From NCBI RefSeq assembly GCF_900102425.1, contig NZ_FNBT01000011.1, forward strand, positions 62,001 to 126,000: a DNA stretch of 64,000 bases, given 5' to 3'. The notes beneath the pieces were generated by a model. The model was not told where the DNA came from and ran no database searches. It was given only the letters and a program-made list of their open reading frames with translations. Position numbers and translations under genes: made by a program. This stretch comes from Blastococcus aurantiacus. GTDB lineage: Bacteria > Actinomycetota > Actinomycetes > Mycobacteriales > Geodermatophilaceae. Shown here piece by piece: positions 1-8,623 of the stretch. Every line of letters starts with the position of its first letter. Positions within the stretch are counted from its first letter, which is position 1.

Positions 1-495
1 AAGGACGGGGACGCCTTCCTCAGCACGACCGAAGGTGCCCCCTTCTACGGCGAGATCGGCACCTCGCTGACCCTGACGGGCGACACCAGCCCGGACAGCG
101 GCCTGGCCGTCGACCGCTTCCCGACCGCCGAGGGCGGCTCGTTCACCTACAACCGCACCCTCGAGGTCACCGAGGACGTGCACAAGGCGTTCGAGGCCGG
201 CACCGCCGTGCTCGTGGTGCACGGCTTCGACCAGAACGGCAGCGGGACCTACGACGGCGACGTGAAGAGCGACCTCGACCCGACGCTGCCCCAGGAGGCG
301 ACCGCTCCCGTCGCCTGTGGCGCCCTGAACACCGCGCAGATGGGCACCGCGCCTTCCGGCGGTGCCGAGACCGGTGCAGGTAGCACGGCCGGCATCGAGA
401 ACCAGGGTGCCATCGGCGTCGGCGCCCTGGCTGCCGTCGGTGCGGCTGCCGCCGGTGCCGTGGCCTACCGCCGTCGTCAGGCCGACCAGGCCTGA
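1..495 (+). CDS. CHRD-like surface protein, C-terminal part (5' end outside window)
   Basis: The frame is open from base 1 and ends at 493-495, giving the last 164 residues. The visible part resembles a CHRD domain as found in actinobacterial secreted proteins: a GDAFLSTTEGAPFYGEIG-type strand, then an SDLDPTLPQEAT segment and a lone Cys (VACGAL). It ends in an Ala/Gly linker, one hydrophobic helix (about the last 30 residues) and the basic tail YRRRQADQA, the layout of a membrane- or wall-anchored surface protein. I see no LPXTG motif. A sortase gene follows directly, so the two may be functionally linked. The domain name is from pattern recognition; function is unknown. Confidence 0.6.
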   Translation, partial: KDGDAFLSTTEGAPFYGEIGTSLTLTGDTSPDSGLAVDRFPTAEGGSFTYNRTLEVTEDVHKAFEAGTAVLVVHGFDQNGSGTYDGDVKSDLDPTLPQEATAPVACGALNTAQMGTAPSGGAETGAGSTAGIENQGAIGVGALAAVGAAAAGAVAYRRRQADQA

Positions 496-502
496 TCCGG
501 CT

Positions 503-545
503 GCCCGGTCGCTCGGGAGGCAGCACGCCTCCCGAGCGGCCGGGC
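503..545 (+). terminator. Strong hairpin terminator
   Basis: Arms 503-521 and 527-545 pair over 19 bp with one G-U wobble around the 5-nt loop AGCAC. The hairpin begins 7 nt after the stop codon of the surface protein. No U-tract follows, as is usual in high-GC actinobacteria. Confidence 0.75.
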
Positions 546-587
546 ACACCCCGCTCGATCCCCGGCTCGACCCCTGGAAGGACGCCC

Positions 588-1307
588 GTGACCGAGCCCA
601 GCGCCCGTCGACCGAGTGTGCGCACGTGGATCGCGCTGGCGGTGGCCCTCACCGTCGTGGCAGCGATCGCCGTCGTGGTGGCGGTGACCGGGCAGCAGCA
701 GGCCCCGCAGCCCGCCGCGGCCACCACGGACCCGAGCCGGTCCTCGTCCTCCACCGCCCCGATCCCGAGCTCGCCTGAGCCCCCGGTCCCGGAGGCACCC
801 GGCACCCCGGCCGCCGACGCCCCGGTCGTGGCCGCCCCGGCCGTGGCCGCCCCCGTGTCGGTCGGCATCCCGTCCATCGACGTCGCCAGTGACCTGATGC
901 GGCTGGACCTGAACGACGACGGCACCGTCGAGGTGCCTCCGCTGGAGCCCGACGACAAGGCCGGCTGGTACCAGCGCGGCCCCGCCCCCGGAGCGGTGGG
1001 CCCCGCCGTGATCCTCGGCCACGTGGACTCCGCCGAGCACGGCCCGGGCATCTTCTTCGACCTCGGTGCTCTGCAGCCCGGGGACGAGGTCGAGGTCGCC
1101 CGCGCCGACGGCACGGTCGCCGTCTTTGCCGTCGACCGGGTGGAACGCCACCCCAAGAACCAGTTCCCGACCATCGAGGTCTACGGCAACACCTCCGACG
1201 CCCAGCTGCGGCTGATCACCTGCGGCGGCGACTTCGACTCCGGCGTGCGCAGCTACGAGGACAACGTGATCGCCTTCGCGACCCTGACGGGCACCCGCCC
1301 CGCCTGA
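588..1307 (+). CDS. Class E/F sortase
   Basis: This 239-residue protein is a membrane-anchored cysteine transpeptidase that would attach surface proteins to the envelope. A signal-anchor helix covers about residues 13-35, followed by a Pro/Ala/Ser-rich linker to about residue 85 and then the sortase beta-barrel. The catalytic triad is visible: His145 in ILGHVDS, Cys212 in LITCGG and Arg221 in GVRSYEDN. The GTG start is preceded by GGAAGGA at 576-582. The upstream gene encodes an anchored surface protein, a plausible substrate, though no classic sorting signal is seen. The broad E/F assignment is firm; the exact class is less certain. Confidence 0.9.
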   Translation: MTEPSARRPSVRTWIALAVALTVVAAIAVVVAVTGQQQAPQPAAATTDPSRSSSSTAPIPSSPEPPVPEAPGTPAADAPVVAAPAVAAPVSVGIPSIDVASDLMRLDLNDDGTVEVPPLEPDDKAGWYQRGPAPGAVGPAVILGHVDSAEHGPGIFFDLGALQPGDEVEVARADGTVAVFAVDRVERHPKNQFPTIEVYGNTSDAQLRLITCGGDFDSGVRSYEDNVIAFATLTGTRPA

Positions 1308-1344
1308 GCCCGGTAGGCGCGTCCGGCGCGAGCGGAGCGCTCCC

Positions 1345-1350
1345 TAGACT
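1345..1350 (+). promoter_or_regulatory. -10 box TAGACT, leaderless start of HAD gene
   Basis: TAGACT ends six bases before the GTG at 1357, so transcription should begin at or next to the start codon. There is no room for a ribosome binding site. Confidence 0.6.
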
Positions 1351-1356
1351 CCGCCC

Positions 1357-2097
1357 GTGGCTGGAAGCGGGCGCGAGCCGGGAACCCCTGCGACGGCCGA
1401 GGGCCTTCGGGCGGTGCTGTTCGACATGGACGGCACCCTCGTGGAGACCGAGGAGTACTGGGGCGAGGCGATGTTCGAGCTCGCCGGCCAGCTGGGGGGG
1501 CGGATGTCGGCCGAGGCCCGCGCGGCGACGGTCGGCACCAGCATGCGGGTGGCCATGGACATCCTCTACGCCGACCTGGGCGTCACCCGCACCGAGGAAC
1601 AGACGCGGGCCGACGTCGAGCAGATCATGGACGCGGTCGCCCGCAGGATGAGCGAGCGGCTGATCTGGCTGCCGGGCGCGCAGGAGCTGCTCGCCGCCGT
1701 CCACGAAGCCGGGCTGCGGACCGCCCTGGTGACGACGACGCCGCGGCGGCTGGCCGACCTGGTGATCACGCACATCGAGGCCGCGTTCGCGGACGGCCCG
1801 TTCGACGTGACCGTCTGCGGGGACGAGGTGCCCGCGCGCAAGCCCGACCCGGCGCCCTACCTGCAGGCGATGGCGGCCCTCGGGGTATCGCCCGGGGAGT
1901 CCGTCGTCATCGAGGACTCGCTGGTGGGGGTCACCTCCGGCCTGGCGGCGGGTGCCGCGGTGCTGGGGGTGGCGGGGCTGCAGGCGGTGTCACCGGCATC
2001 CGGGCTGGTGCAGGTCGACTCGCTGGCCGGCATCGGGCTGCCCGAGCTGTCCGACGTGCTCGCCCACCGAAGGCTCGCGGAGTCGGCGGCTCGATGA
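1357..2097 (+). CDS. HAD-superfamily hydrolase (phosphatase/phosphomutase type)
   Basis: This 246-residue HAD subfamily IA protein has the nucleophile motif I DMDGT (Asp23, Asp25), a helical cap, motif II around TTTPRR, and motif III/IV in CGDEVPARKPDPAPYL and VIEDSLVGVTSG. Such enzymes hydrolyse or isomerise small phosphorylated substrates in the cytoplasm. The substrate cannot be read from the sequence, but the E-rich cap after DGTLVETEEYW is typical of the beta-phosphoglucomutase/phosphoglycolate phosphatase group. The GTG start is leaderless. Confidence 0.88.
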   Translation: MAGSGREPGTPATAEGLRAVLFDMDGTLVETEEYWGEAMFELAGQLGGRMSAEARAATVGTSMRVAMDILYADLGVTRTEEQTRADVEQIMDAVARRMSERLIWLPGAQELLAAVHEAGLRTALVTTTPRRLADLVITHIEAAFADGPFDVTVCGDEVPARKPDPAPYLQAMAALGVSPGESVVIEDSLVGVTSGLAAGAAVLGVAGLQAVSPASGLVQVDSLAGIGLPELSDVLAHRRLAESAAR

Positions 2098-2172
2098 CTC
2101 CGGCCGTCGTCGGCCGTCTGATGTGATGACGGCGGACCGACGGTCCGCGACCGGCGACGACGGGACGACCAC

Positions 2173-2388
2173 ATGAGCACGGCAGACGGCGGGACGGTCA
2201 AGGGACCGGCGTCCTACTTCCCCTCCATCGAGAAGAAGTACGGGCGGCCGGTGGGGGAGTGGCTGGACCTCGTCCGGAGTTCACCGCTGGATAAGCACAT
2301 GGACGTCGTGGCCTGGCTGAAGACCGAGCACGGTCTGGGCCACGGGCACGCCAACGCCCTCGTCGCGCACGTCCGCGCGAACGGCTGA
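2173..2388 (+). CDS. DUF4287 domain protein
   Basis: This 71-residue soluble protein matches the small DUF4287 family: SYFPSIEKKYGRPV, a central WLDLV helix and the signature LKTEHGLGHGHANALVAHV. Its function is unknown. Members are often found beside DUF5655 or DinB-type stress proteins, and here a DinB-like gene follows 38 nt downstream. The ATG at 2173 is the only sensible start, weakly preceded by GGGACGAC. Confidence 0.8.
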   Translation: MSTADGGTVKGPASYFPSIEKKYGRPVGEWLDLVRSSPLDKHMDVVAWLKTEHGLGHGHANALVAHVRANG

Positions 2389-2414
2389 GCCCACCGATCG
2401 CGGCGGGGCGCGAC

Positions 2415-2420
2415 TAGCCT
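2415..2420 (+). promoter_or_regulatory. -10 box TAGCCT, leaderless start of DinB-like gene
   Basis: TAGCCT is followed by six bases and then the GTG at 2427. The downstream gene therefore has its own promoter despite the close upstream neighbour. Confidence 0.6.
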
Positions 2421-2426
2421 CCGTCC

Positions 2427-2903
2427 GTGCCCGAGCTGCCCGGGATGCCCGATCCGGCGCCGAACGCCGACGAGCGGGAGCTGCTGCTGGTCTGGCTGGC
2501 CCACCAGCGGGCAGCCGTGGTCCGGAAGGTCGCCGACCTCGACGAGGCGCAGGCCCGGTGGACGCCCGAGGGCGCGCTGCTCCCGCTGCTGGGCATCGTC
2601 AACCACCTCACCCACGTCGAGTGGCGGTGGACCGACGGCGCGATGCTGGGGGAGCCGACCTCACGCAGCGAGGAGGAGTTCCGGCCCGGCGCCGAGCTGA
2701 CCGTGGCGGACGCCATCGCGAACTACCGCGCGCGTGCCCGGGTCACCGAGGCGCTCGTGCGGTCCTCGCCCCTGGACCGGCTCACGGCGGACGGGAGCGG
2801 ACGCGACCTGCGCTGGGTGCTGATCCACCTCATCGAGGAGAGCGCACGGCACGCCGGACATGCCGACGCCACGCGCGAGCTGCTGGACGGCACGACGGGC
2901 TGA
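2427..2903 (+). CDS. DinB/DUF664 family protein
   Basis: This 158-residue four-helix protein belongs to the DinB/YfiT-like superfamily (DUF664 branch), putative metal-dependent enzymes that include thiol transferases such as mycothiol-dependent isomerases. Candidate metal ligands are the His of IVNHLTHVEWRW and the C-terminal HLIEESARHAGHADATRE, which has the closely spaced His residues typical of the family. The substrate is unknown. A second DUF664-like gene lies at 52279-52887. Confidence 0.8.
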   Translation: MPELPGMPDPAPNADERELLLVWLAHQRAAVVRKVADLDEAQARWTPEGALLPLLGIVNHLTHVEWRWTDGAMLGEPTSRSEEEFRPGAELTVADAIANYRARARVTEALVRSSPLDRLTADGSGRDLRWVLIHLIEESARHAGHADATRELLDGTTG

Positions 2904-2923
2904 CCCGGGCGCGGAGGAGACGG

Positions 2924-3868
2924 TCAGTCCGCCTCGACGATGGCGAGAGGAGTTCGCCAGCCGGCCGCCGCGGCGGCCTCGGCCGGGAACGGCGGGGGAG
3001 TGCCGCCGAACGCCGGGCACACGGCCTGGTGGTCGCACCAGCCGCACAGCCGCGTCTTGTTCGGGCGGAAGTCGCCCGTGCTGACCGCCCGCTCGATCGC
3101 CGACCAGATGGCCAGGAGGGTGCGCTCGAACCGGAGCAGTTCCTCCTCGTCCGGCGCGTAGGTCAGCGCGTCGCCGTCGCCGAGGTAGATCAGCTTGAGC
3201 TGGGCGGCCACCACGCCGCGGGTGCGCCACAGCACCAGCGCGTAGAACTTCATCTGGAACAGGGCCTTGCTCTCGAACGCCTCGCGCGGCATCGAGCCGG
3301 TCTTGTAGTCGACGACCCGGAGGGCGCCGTTGCGGGCCACGTCGAGCCGGTCCACGTAGCCGCGCAGCAGCAGCCCGTCGGGCAGGGTGACCTCGACGAG
3401 CTCCTCCCGGCCCTCGGGCTCGATGCGCCGCGGGTCCTCGAGGGTGAAGTACCGCTCGACGAGCTTCCCCGCCGAGGCCAGCCACGCCTCCAGCGACTCG
3501 GGCGCGTTGACGTCGGTCTCCGCCCCCTCGCCCTGGGCGACCTCGAAGAGCTCGGCGACCCCGGGCTCCTCGCGCAGCTCCACCCAGGCGGGCTCCAGCA
3601 GCTCCAGGGCACCCTCGACGGTGCGCTGGGCCGCGGGGAGGTCGTAGAGCCGCTCCAGGACCGAGTGGACCAGCGTGCCGCGCACGGCCGCCAGGCTCTT
3701 GCGCTCGGGGAGCCGGTCGATCGTGCGGAAGCGGTAGAGCAGCGGGCAGGTCTTGAAGTCGGCCGCCCGGCTGGGGGACAGCGAGGGACGGCGCGGCGCC
3801 TGCGCCGGCTCCGCGGCCGGCTCGGGGGCCTGCGCGAGGGTCGCGTTCGTCTCCACCGTCACCGTCAT
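2924..3868 (-). CDS. RecB-family nuclease with Cas4-like Fe-S cluster (Rv2119-like)
   Basis: This 314-residue PD-(D/E)XK nuclease has an early Cys (FKTCPLLYRF), the nuclease core VVDYKTGSMP (QhXXY/DXK strand and following motif) and a C-terminal CGWCDHQAVCPAFGG. Together these supply the four cysteines of an AddB/Cas4-type iron-sulfur cluster. The likely role is DNA end processing or repair. I chose the ATG at 3866-3868 rather than an upstream start because AGGCTA (TAGCCT on this strand, 3876-3881) lies 7 nt before it. It is transcribed divergently from trmI, as Rv2119 is from its neighbours in mycobacteria. Confidence 0.85.
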   Translation of the reverse strand: MTVTVETNATLAQAPEPAAEPAQAPRRPSLSPSRAADFKTCPLLYRFRTIDRLPERKSLAAVRGTLVHSVLERLYDLPAAQRTVEGALELLEPAWVELREEPGVAELFEVAQGEGAETDVNAPESLEAWLASAGKLVERYFTLEDPRRIEPEGREELVEVTLPDGLLLRGYVDRLDVARNGALRVVDYKTGSMPREAFESKALFQMKFYALVLWRTRGVVAAQLKLIYLGDGDALTYAPDEEELLRFERTLLAIWSAIERAVSTGDFRPNKTRLCGWCDHQAVCPAFGGTPPPFPAEAAAAAGWRTPLAIVEAD

Positions 3869-3875
3869 GGGTCCG

Positions 3876-3881
3876 AGGCTA
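3876..3881 (-). promoter_or_regulatory. -10 box TAGCCT for the RecB-like nuclease
   Basis: The minus-strand TAGCCT lies seven bases before the ATG at 3868. This -10 box fixes the start and suggests a leaderless mRNA. Confidence 0.55.
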
Positions 3882-3882
3882 G

Positions 3883-4899
<1,017 letters not shown>

Positions 4900-4970
4900 G
4901 GCCCCGGCCGCCCGGCCTGCGGCGGCCGCGCGACCTCCTGCGAGCCCACGGCGAAGTGTCGTCCCGCGTG

Positions 4971-4978
4971 TATAGATT
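4971..4978 (+). promoter_or_regulatory. -10 region TATAGATT of mpa
   Basis: This AT-rich octamer in GC-rich surroundings lies about 37 nt upstream of the mpa ATG. The leader that follows carries the ribosome binding site GCGGAGG at 5002-5008. I see no clear -35 box. Confidence 0.55.
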
Positions 4979-5014
4979 TGCGTCCTGGCTCCCCCGATCC
5001 TGCGGAGGTGCGCG

Positions 5015-6796
5015 ATGGGCCCAGGTCCGGTCGACGGTCCCGACGAGTTCAAGGCGCGACGCGAACGTGACGTCGCTGCGCTGCTGACCCAGATCTCCTA
5101 CCTCGAGGAGGAGATCGGCCTGCTGCGCCGCAAGGTGGCCGACAGCCCCCGCCAGGCGCGGGCGCTCGAGGAGCGCATCGCCGAGGCGGAGGGCCGCGCG
5201 GCGTTCCTGTCCGAGCGCAACGACAAGCTGTCCTCGACGCTCCGCGACGCCCGCGAGCAGCTGGTGACGCTCAAGGAGGAGGTCGACCGGCTGGGGCAGC
5301 CCCCGTCCGGCTACGGCGTCTTCCTGGCGCGGCACGAGGACGGCTCGGTCGACGTGTTCACCAGCGGCCGCAAGCTGCGGGTGACGCTCTCCCCGAACGT
5401 CGAGGGCCTGGACCTCCGGCCCGGCCAGGAGGTCATGCTCAACGAGGCGATGAACATCGTCGAGGCGCGCGGCTTCGAGCGCGCCGGCGACGTCGTCATG
5501 CTCAAGGAGTTGCTGGAGCCGGTCGACGGCGTGACCCAGCGGGCGCTGGTCATCGGGCACACCGACGAGGAGCGCGTCGTCTACCTCGCCGACTCGCTGA
5601 GCGACCAGCCCCTGCGCGCCGGCGACTCGCTGCTGCTGGAGTCCCGGTCGGGCTACGTCTACGAGCGGATCCCCAAGAGCGAGGTCGAGGAGCTCGTCCT
5701 CGAAGAGGTCCCCGACATCGACTACGCCGACATCGGTGGCCTCTCGCGGCAGATCGAGCAGATCCGCGACGCCGTCGAGCTGCCGTTCCTGCACGCGGAC
5801 CTGTTCCGCGAGTACCAGCTGCGGCCGCCGAAGGGGATCCTGCTGTACGGCCCGCCCGGCTGCGGCAAGACGCTGATCGCCAAGGCGGTGGCGAACTCGC
5901 TGGCCAAGAAGGTGTCGGCGCTCAAGGGCGAGGGGCAGGGCAAGTCCTACTTCCTCAACATCAAGGGCCCCGAGCTGCTGAACAAGTACGTGGGCGAGAC
6001 CGAGCGGCACATCCGCCTGGTCTTCCAGCGGGCGCGCGAGAAGGCCAGCGAGGGCACTCCGGTCATCGTGTTCTTCGACGAGATGGACTCGATCTTCCGC
6101 ACCCGCGGGTCGGGGGTCTCCTCCGACGTCGAGTCGACGATTGTGCCGCAGCTGCTCAGCGAGATCGACGGCGTCGAGGGCCTGGAGAACGTCATCGTCA
6201 TCGGCGCCTCCAACCGCGAGGACATGATCGACCCGGCGATCCTGCGGCCGGGCCGGCTGGACGTGAAGATCAAGATCGAGCGTCCGGACGCCGAGGCGGC
6301 GCGGGACATCTTCAGCAAGTACCTGCTGCCGACGCTGCCGCTGCACCCTGACGATCTGGCCGAGCACGGCGGCAGCCGCGATGCGACGATCGCCGGGATG
6401 ATCCAGCGCACCGTCGAGCGCATGTACACCGAGGTGGAGGAGAACCGGTTCCTCGAGGTCACCTACGCCAACGGTGACAAGGAGGTCCTGTACTTCAAGG
6501 ACTTCAACTCCGGCGCCATGCTGCAGAACATCGTCGACCGCGCCAAGAAGATGGCCATCAAGGAGCGGCTGGAGACCGGCACCGGGGGCCTGCGGGTCGG
6601 CCACCTGATGCAGGCGTGCGTGGACGAGTTCAAGGAGAACGAGGACCTGCCCAACACGACCAACCCCGACGACTGGGCGCGGATCTCGGGCAAGAAGGGC
6701 GAGCGGATCGTCTACATCCGCACGCTCATCAGCGGCAAGGGCAACGAGTCCGGCCGCGCGATCGACACGGCCACGAACACCGGCCAGTACCTGTAG
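5015..6796 (+). CDS. mpa: Proteasome-activating AAA ATPase (Mpa/ARC)
   Basis: This 593-residue hexameric ATPase recognises pupylated proteins, unfolds them and feeds them to the 20S proteasome. An N-terminal coiled coil (about residues 15-90), which binds Pup, is followed by OB domains and one AAA module. Walker A is GPPGCGKT (279-286), Walker B is VFFDEMDS (Asp355/Glu356), and the second region of homology contains [17 protein letters not shown]. The C-terminal GQYL is the motif that docks on the proteasome alpha ring. Length and order match actinobacterial ARC/Mpa. It has its own promoter and ends in a strong terminator, so it is transcribed apart from dop-pup-prcBA. Confidence 0.97.
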   Translation: MGPGPVDGPDEFKARRERDVAALLTQISYLEEEIGLLRRKVADSPRQARALEERIAEAEGRAAFLSERNDKLSSTLRDAREQLVTLKEEVDRLGQPPSGYGVFLARHEDGSVDVFTSGRKLRVTLSPNVEGLDLRPGQEVMLNEAMNIVEARGFERAGDVVMLKELLEPVDGVTQRALVIGHTDEERVVYLADSLSDQPLRAGDSLLLESRSGYVYERIPKSEVEELVLEEVPDIDYADIGGLSRQIEQIRDAVELPFLHADLFREYQLRPPKGILLYGPPGCGKTLIAKAVANSLAKKVSALKGEGQGKSYFLNIKGPELLNKYVGETERHIRLVFQRAREKASEGTPVIVFFDEMDSIFRTRGSGVSSDVESTIVPQLLSEIDGVEGLENVIVIGASNREDMIDPAILRPGRLDVKIKIERPDAEAARDIFSKYLLPTLPLHPDDLAEHGGSRDATIAGMIQRTVERMYTEVEENRFLEVTYANGDKEVLYFKDFNSGAMLQNIVDRAKKMAIKERLETGTGGLRVGHLMQACVDEFKENEDLPNTTNPDDWARISGKKGERIVYIRTLISGKGNESGRAIDTATNTGQYL

Positions 6797-6808
6797 CAGT
6801 TCGAGCAC

Positions 6809-6852
6809 GCCGGCGGCCCGGTTCCCGCACACGTGGGAGCCGGGCCGTCGGC
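6809..6852 (+). terminator. Hairpin terminator of mpa
   Basis: The 18-bp arms 6809-6826 and 6835-6852, with two G-U wobbles, enclose an 8-nt loop 12 nt after the mpa stop codon. Confidence 0.75.
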
Positions 6853-6880
6853 GTCTGTCCAGCTCCTGTGTCAAACGTTC

Positions 6881-6933
6881 TTGACTCGGAGTCAGCGCCG
6901 CTTTACGTTGCCCATGTCAAAGATGCATGACAT
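6881..6933 (+). promoter_or_regulatory. Consensus housekeeping promoter with two palindromes
   Basis: TTGACT (6881-6886) and TACGTT (6904-6909) are separated by exactly 17 bp, the best -35/-10 pair in the window. A perfect 13-bp palindrome, TGACTCGGAGTCA (6882-6894), overlaps the -35 box. A second inverted repeat, ATGTCA...TGACAT (6914-6933), covers the predicted transcript start. The gene set it drives encodes an XRE repressor, so these may be its operators (inference). A GAGGAG ribosome binding site follows before the ATG at 6945. Confidence 0.75.
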
Positions 6934-6944
6934 GAGGAGCGGGC

Positions 6945-7373
6945 ATGGCGTTCGAGGAGAAGCGGGCCTGGATCATGGCGACGGTCGCGGTGATCGCCTT
7001 CGCGGTCTACGCGGTCCTCGTCGTGGGCGGGGCCGGGGGTGAGCCCCTCGCGGATGCGCCCTACGCGGCCACCCTGTTGTGGAGCGTCGGCGCGTCGATC
7101 GCCGGCACGATCCTGCTCACCATCGCCGCGGATCTCACGGGTTCCCGCGATGACCGGGTCACCGACCAGCGGGACCGGGAGATCCACCGCCTCGGCCAGT
7201 ACGTCGGCCAGTCGTTCCTCGTGCTGGGCGGCGTCGTGGCGCTGCTGCTCGCCCTCGCCGAGCAGGACCACTTCTGGATCGCCAACGCGCTCTTCCTGGC
7301 GTTCGTGCTGTCCGCGGTCCTGGGGTCGGTCGCCCGGATCGCGGCGTACCGGTGGGGCTTCCAGGAATGGTGA
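6945..7373 (+). CDS. Four-helix membrane protein of unknown function
   Basis: This 142-residue protein has four predicted membrane helices (about residues 8-28, 41-62, 85-106 and 112-134) with a polar loop RDDRVTDQRDREIHRLGQYVG between helices 2 and 3. It resembles the small membrane proteins (DUF2178-like) that commonly precede an XRE regulator. The next gene starts within its last codons (ATGGTGA at 7367-7373), so the two are translationally coupled. I do not recognise a specific function. Confidence 0.75.
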   Translation: MAFEEKRAWIMATVAVIAFAVYAVLVVGGAGGEPLADAPYAATLLWSVGASIAGTILLTIAADLTGSRDDRVTDQRDREIHRLGQYVGQSFLVLGGVVALLLALAEQDHFWIANALFLAFVLSAVLGSVARIAAYRWGFQEW

Positions 7374-7600
7374 GGCCCACCCGCGTCACCAACCGCATCC
7401 GCACGCTGCGCTTCGCGCACGGCGAGATGACCCAGGCCGAACTGGCCCAGCGGATCGGCGTCACGCGCCAGACGGTCATCGCCATCGAGCAGGGCCGGTA
7501 CTCGCCGTCCCTGGAGATGGCCTTCCGGATCGCCCACGTCTTCCGCACTCCGCTGGACGACGTGTTCCAGTACCCCACCGCAGACGAGGAGCAGCCGTGA
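7367..7600 (+). CDS. XRE-family transcriptional regulator
   Basis: This 77-residue protein is essentially one helix-turn-helix domain: MTQAELAQRIGVTRQTVIAI is the Cro/CI-type HTH, followed by EQGRYSPSLEMAFRIAHVF and the C-terminal LDDVFQYP of the small YozG-like regulators. ATG 7367 or GTG 7370 could both be the start; each overlaps the stop of the membrane-protein gene. It probably controls its own operon through the palindromes at 6882-6933. Confidence 0.9.
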   Translation: MVRPTRVTNRIRTLRFAHGEMTQAELAQRIGVTRQTVIAIEQGRYSPSLEMAFRIAHVFRTPLDDVFQYPTADEEQP

Positions 7601-8565
7601 AGGCGATCGCGCAGGACAGGTACGGCTCGGCCGACGTGCTCGGGCTCCGCGAGGTCGCCGAGCCGCCGCCCCTGGGCCCGAAGGACGTGCTGGTGGGCGT
7701 CCGTGCGGCGGGCGTCGACCGGGGCGTCTGGCACCTCATGGCCGGCGAGCCGTACGCCGTCCGGCTCGGCACGGGTCTCCGGGCGCCGCGGCAGCCGGTC
7801 CCGGGGATGGACGTCGCCGGCGTGGTCACCGCGGTCGGCGCGGACGTCTCGGGGTTCGCGGCCGGGGACGAGGTCTTCGGCGTGGGCAACGGCACCTTCG
7901 CCGAGGCCGCCGTCGTCCGCGAGGGCAAGCTCGCGCGGAAGCCGGCGACCCTGAGCTTCGCGGAGGCGGCGGCCGTCCCGGTGTCCGGGGTAGCTGCGCT
8001 GCAGGCGGTCCGGGATCAGGCGCGGGTGCGGGCAGGGCAGCGGGTGCTCGTCATCGGCGCAGGCGGGGGAGTGGGCACCTTCGCGGTGCAGATCGCGAAG
8101 GCGTCCGGCGCGCACGTGACCGGCCTGTGCAGCGCGGGGAAGGCGGAGGCGGTCAGTGCCCTGGGGGCCGACGAGGTCCTCGACTACGCGCAGGTCGACA
8201 TCACCGACGGCACGCACCGCTTCGACGTCGTCCTGGACATCGCGGGCAACCGGCCGGTGCGGTCGCTGCGTCGTGCGCTGGAGGCGCGCGGGACCCTGGT
8301 GATCGTCGGCGGGGAGGGCGGCGGCCGGTGGCTGGGCATGAGCCGGCAGCTCGGGGCACTGCTGCTGTCGCCGTTCGTCCGGCAGCGCCTGCGCATGTTC
8401 GTGTCCACGGTTCGGTCGCCGGATCTGCTGGCCCTGACGGAGCTCGTCGACCGGGGCGCGGTGCGACCGCTCATCGACCGCACGTACCCGCTGGCGGAGG
8501 CGCCGGACGCCGTCCGGCAGCTCGTGGCCGGCACGGTGACGGGGAAGGTGGTGGTCACCGTCTGA
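7597..8565 (+). CDS. NAD(P)-dependent zinc-independent alcohol dehydrogenase / quinone oxidoreductase
   Basis: This 322-residue medium-chain dehydrogenase/reductase has a GroES-like N-terminal half (PGMDVAGVVTAVG, GDEVFGVG) and a Rossmann half with the nucleotide motif GAGGGVGTFAVQIAK. It lacks the Cys/His zinc ligands of true alcohol dehydrogenases, so it fits the quinone oxidoreductase branch that reduces quinones or enones with NADPH. The GTG start overlaps the XRE stop codon as GTGA, making it the third gene of a coupled operon. Substrate unknown. Confidence 0.88.
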   Translation: MKAIAQDRYGSADVLGLREVAEPPPLGPKDVLVGVRAAGVDRGVWHLMAGEPYAVRLGTGLRAPRQPVPGMDVAGVVTAVGADVSGFAAGDEVFGVGNGTFAEAAVVREGKLARKPATLSFAEAAAVPVSGVAALQAVRDQARVRAGQRVLVIGAGGGVGTFAVQIAKASGAHVTGLCSAGKAEAVSALGADEVLDYAQVDITDGTHRFDVVLDIAGNRPVRSLRRALEARGTLVIVGGEGGGRWLGMSRQLGALLLSPFVRQRLRMFVSTVRSPDLLALTELVDRGAVRPLIDRTYPLAEAPDAVRQLVAGTVTGKVVVTV

Positions 8566-8611
8566 CGCCCGCTTTGGCCGGTGATCGCCGTCCCCGGCTC
8601 GCGCCGCCGCC

Positions 8612-8617
8612 TAGGGT
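8612..8617 (+). promoter_or_regulatory. -10 box TAGGGT, leaderless start of dop
   Basis: TAGGGT is followed by TGGGGC and then the ATG at 8624, a spacing of six. Confidence 0.65.
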
Positions 8618-8623
8618 TGGGGC

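Noticed and set aside
1-495. LPXTG-type sorting signal in the surface protein
   Set aside because: No such pentapeptide is present before the C-terminal helix.
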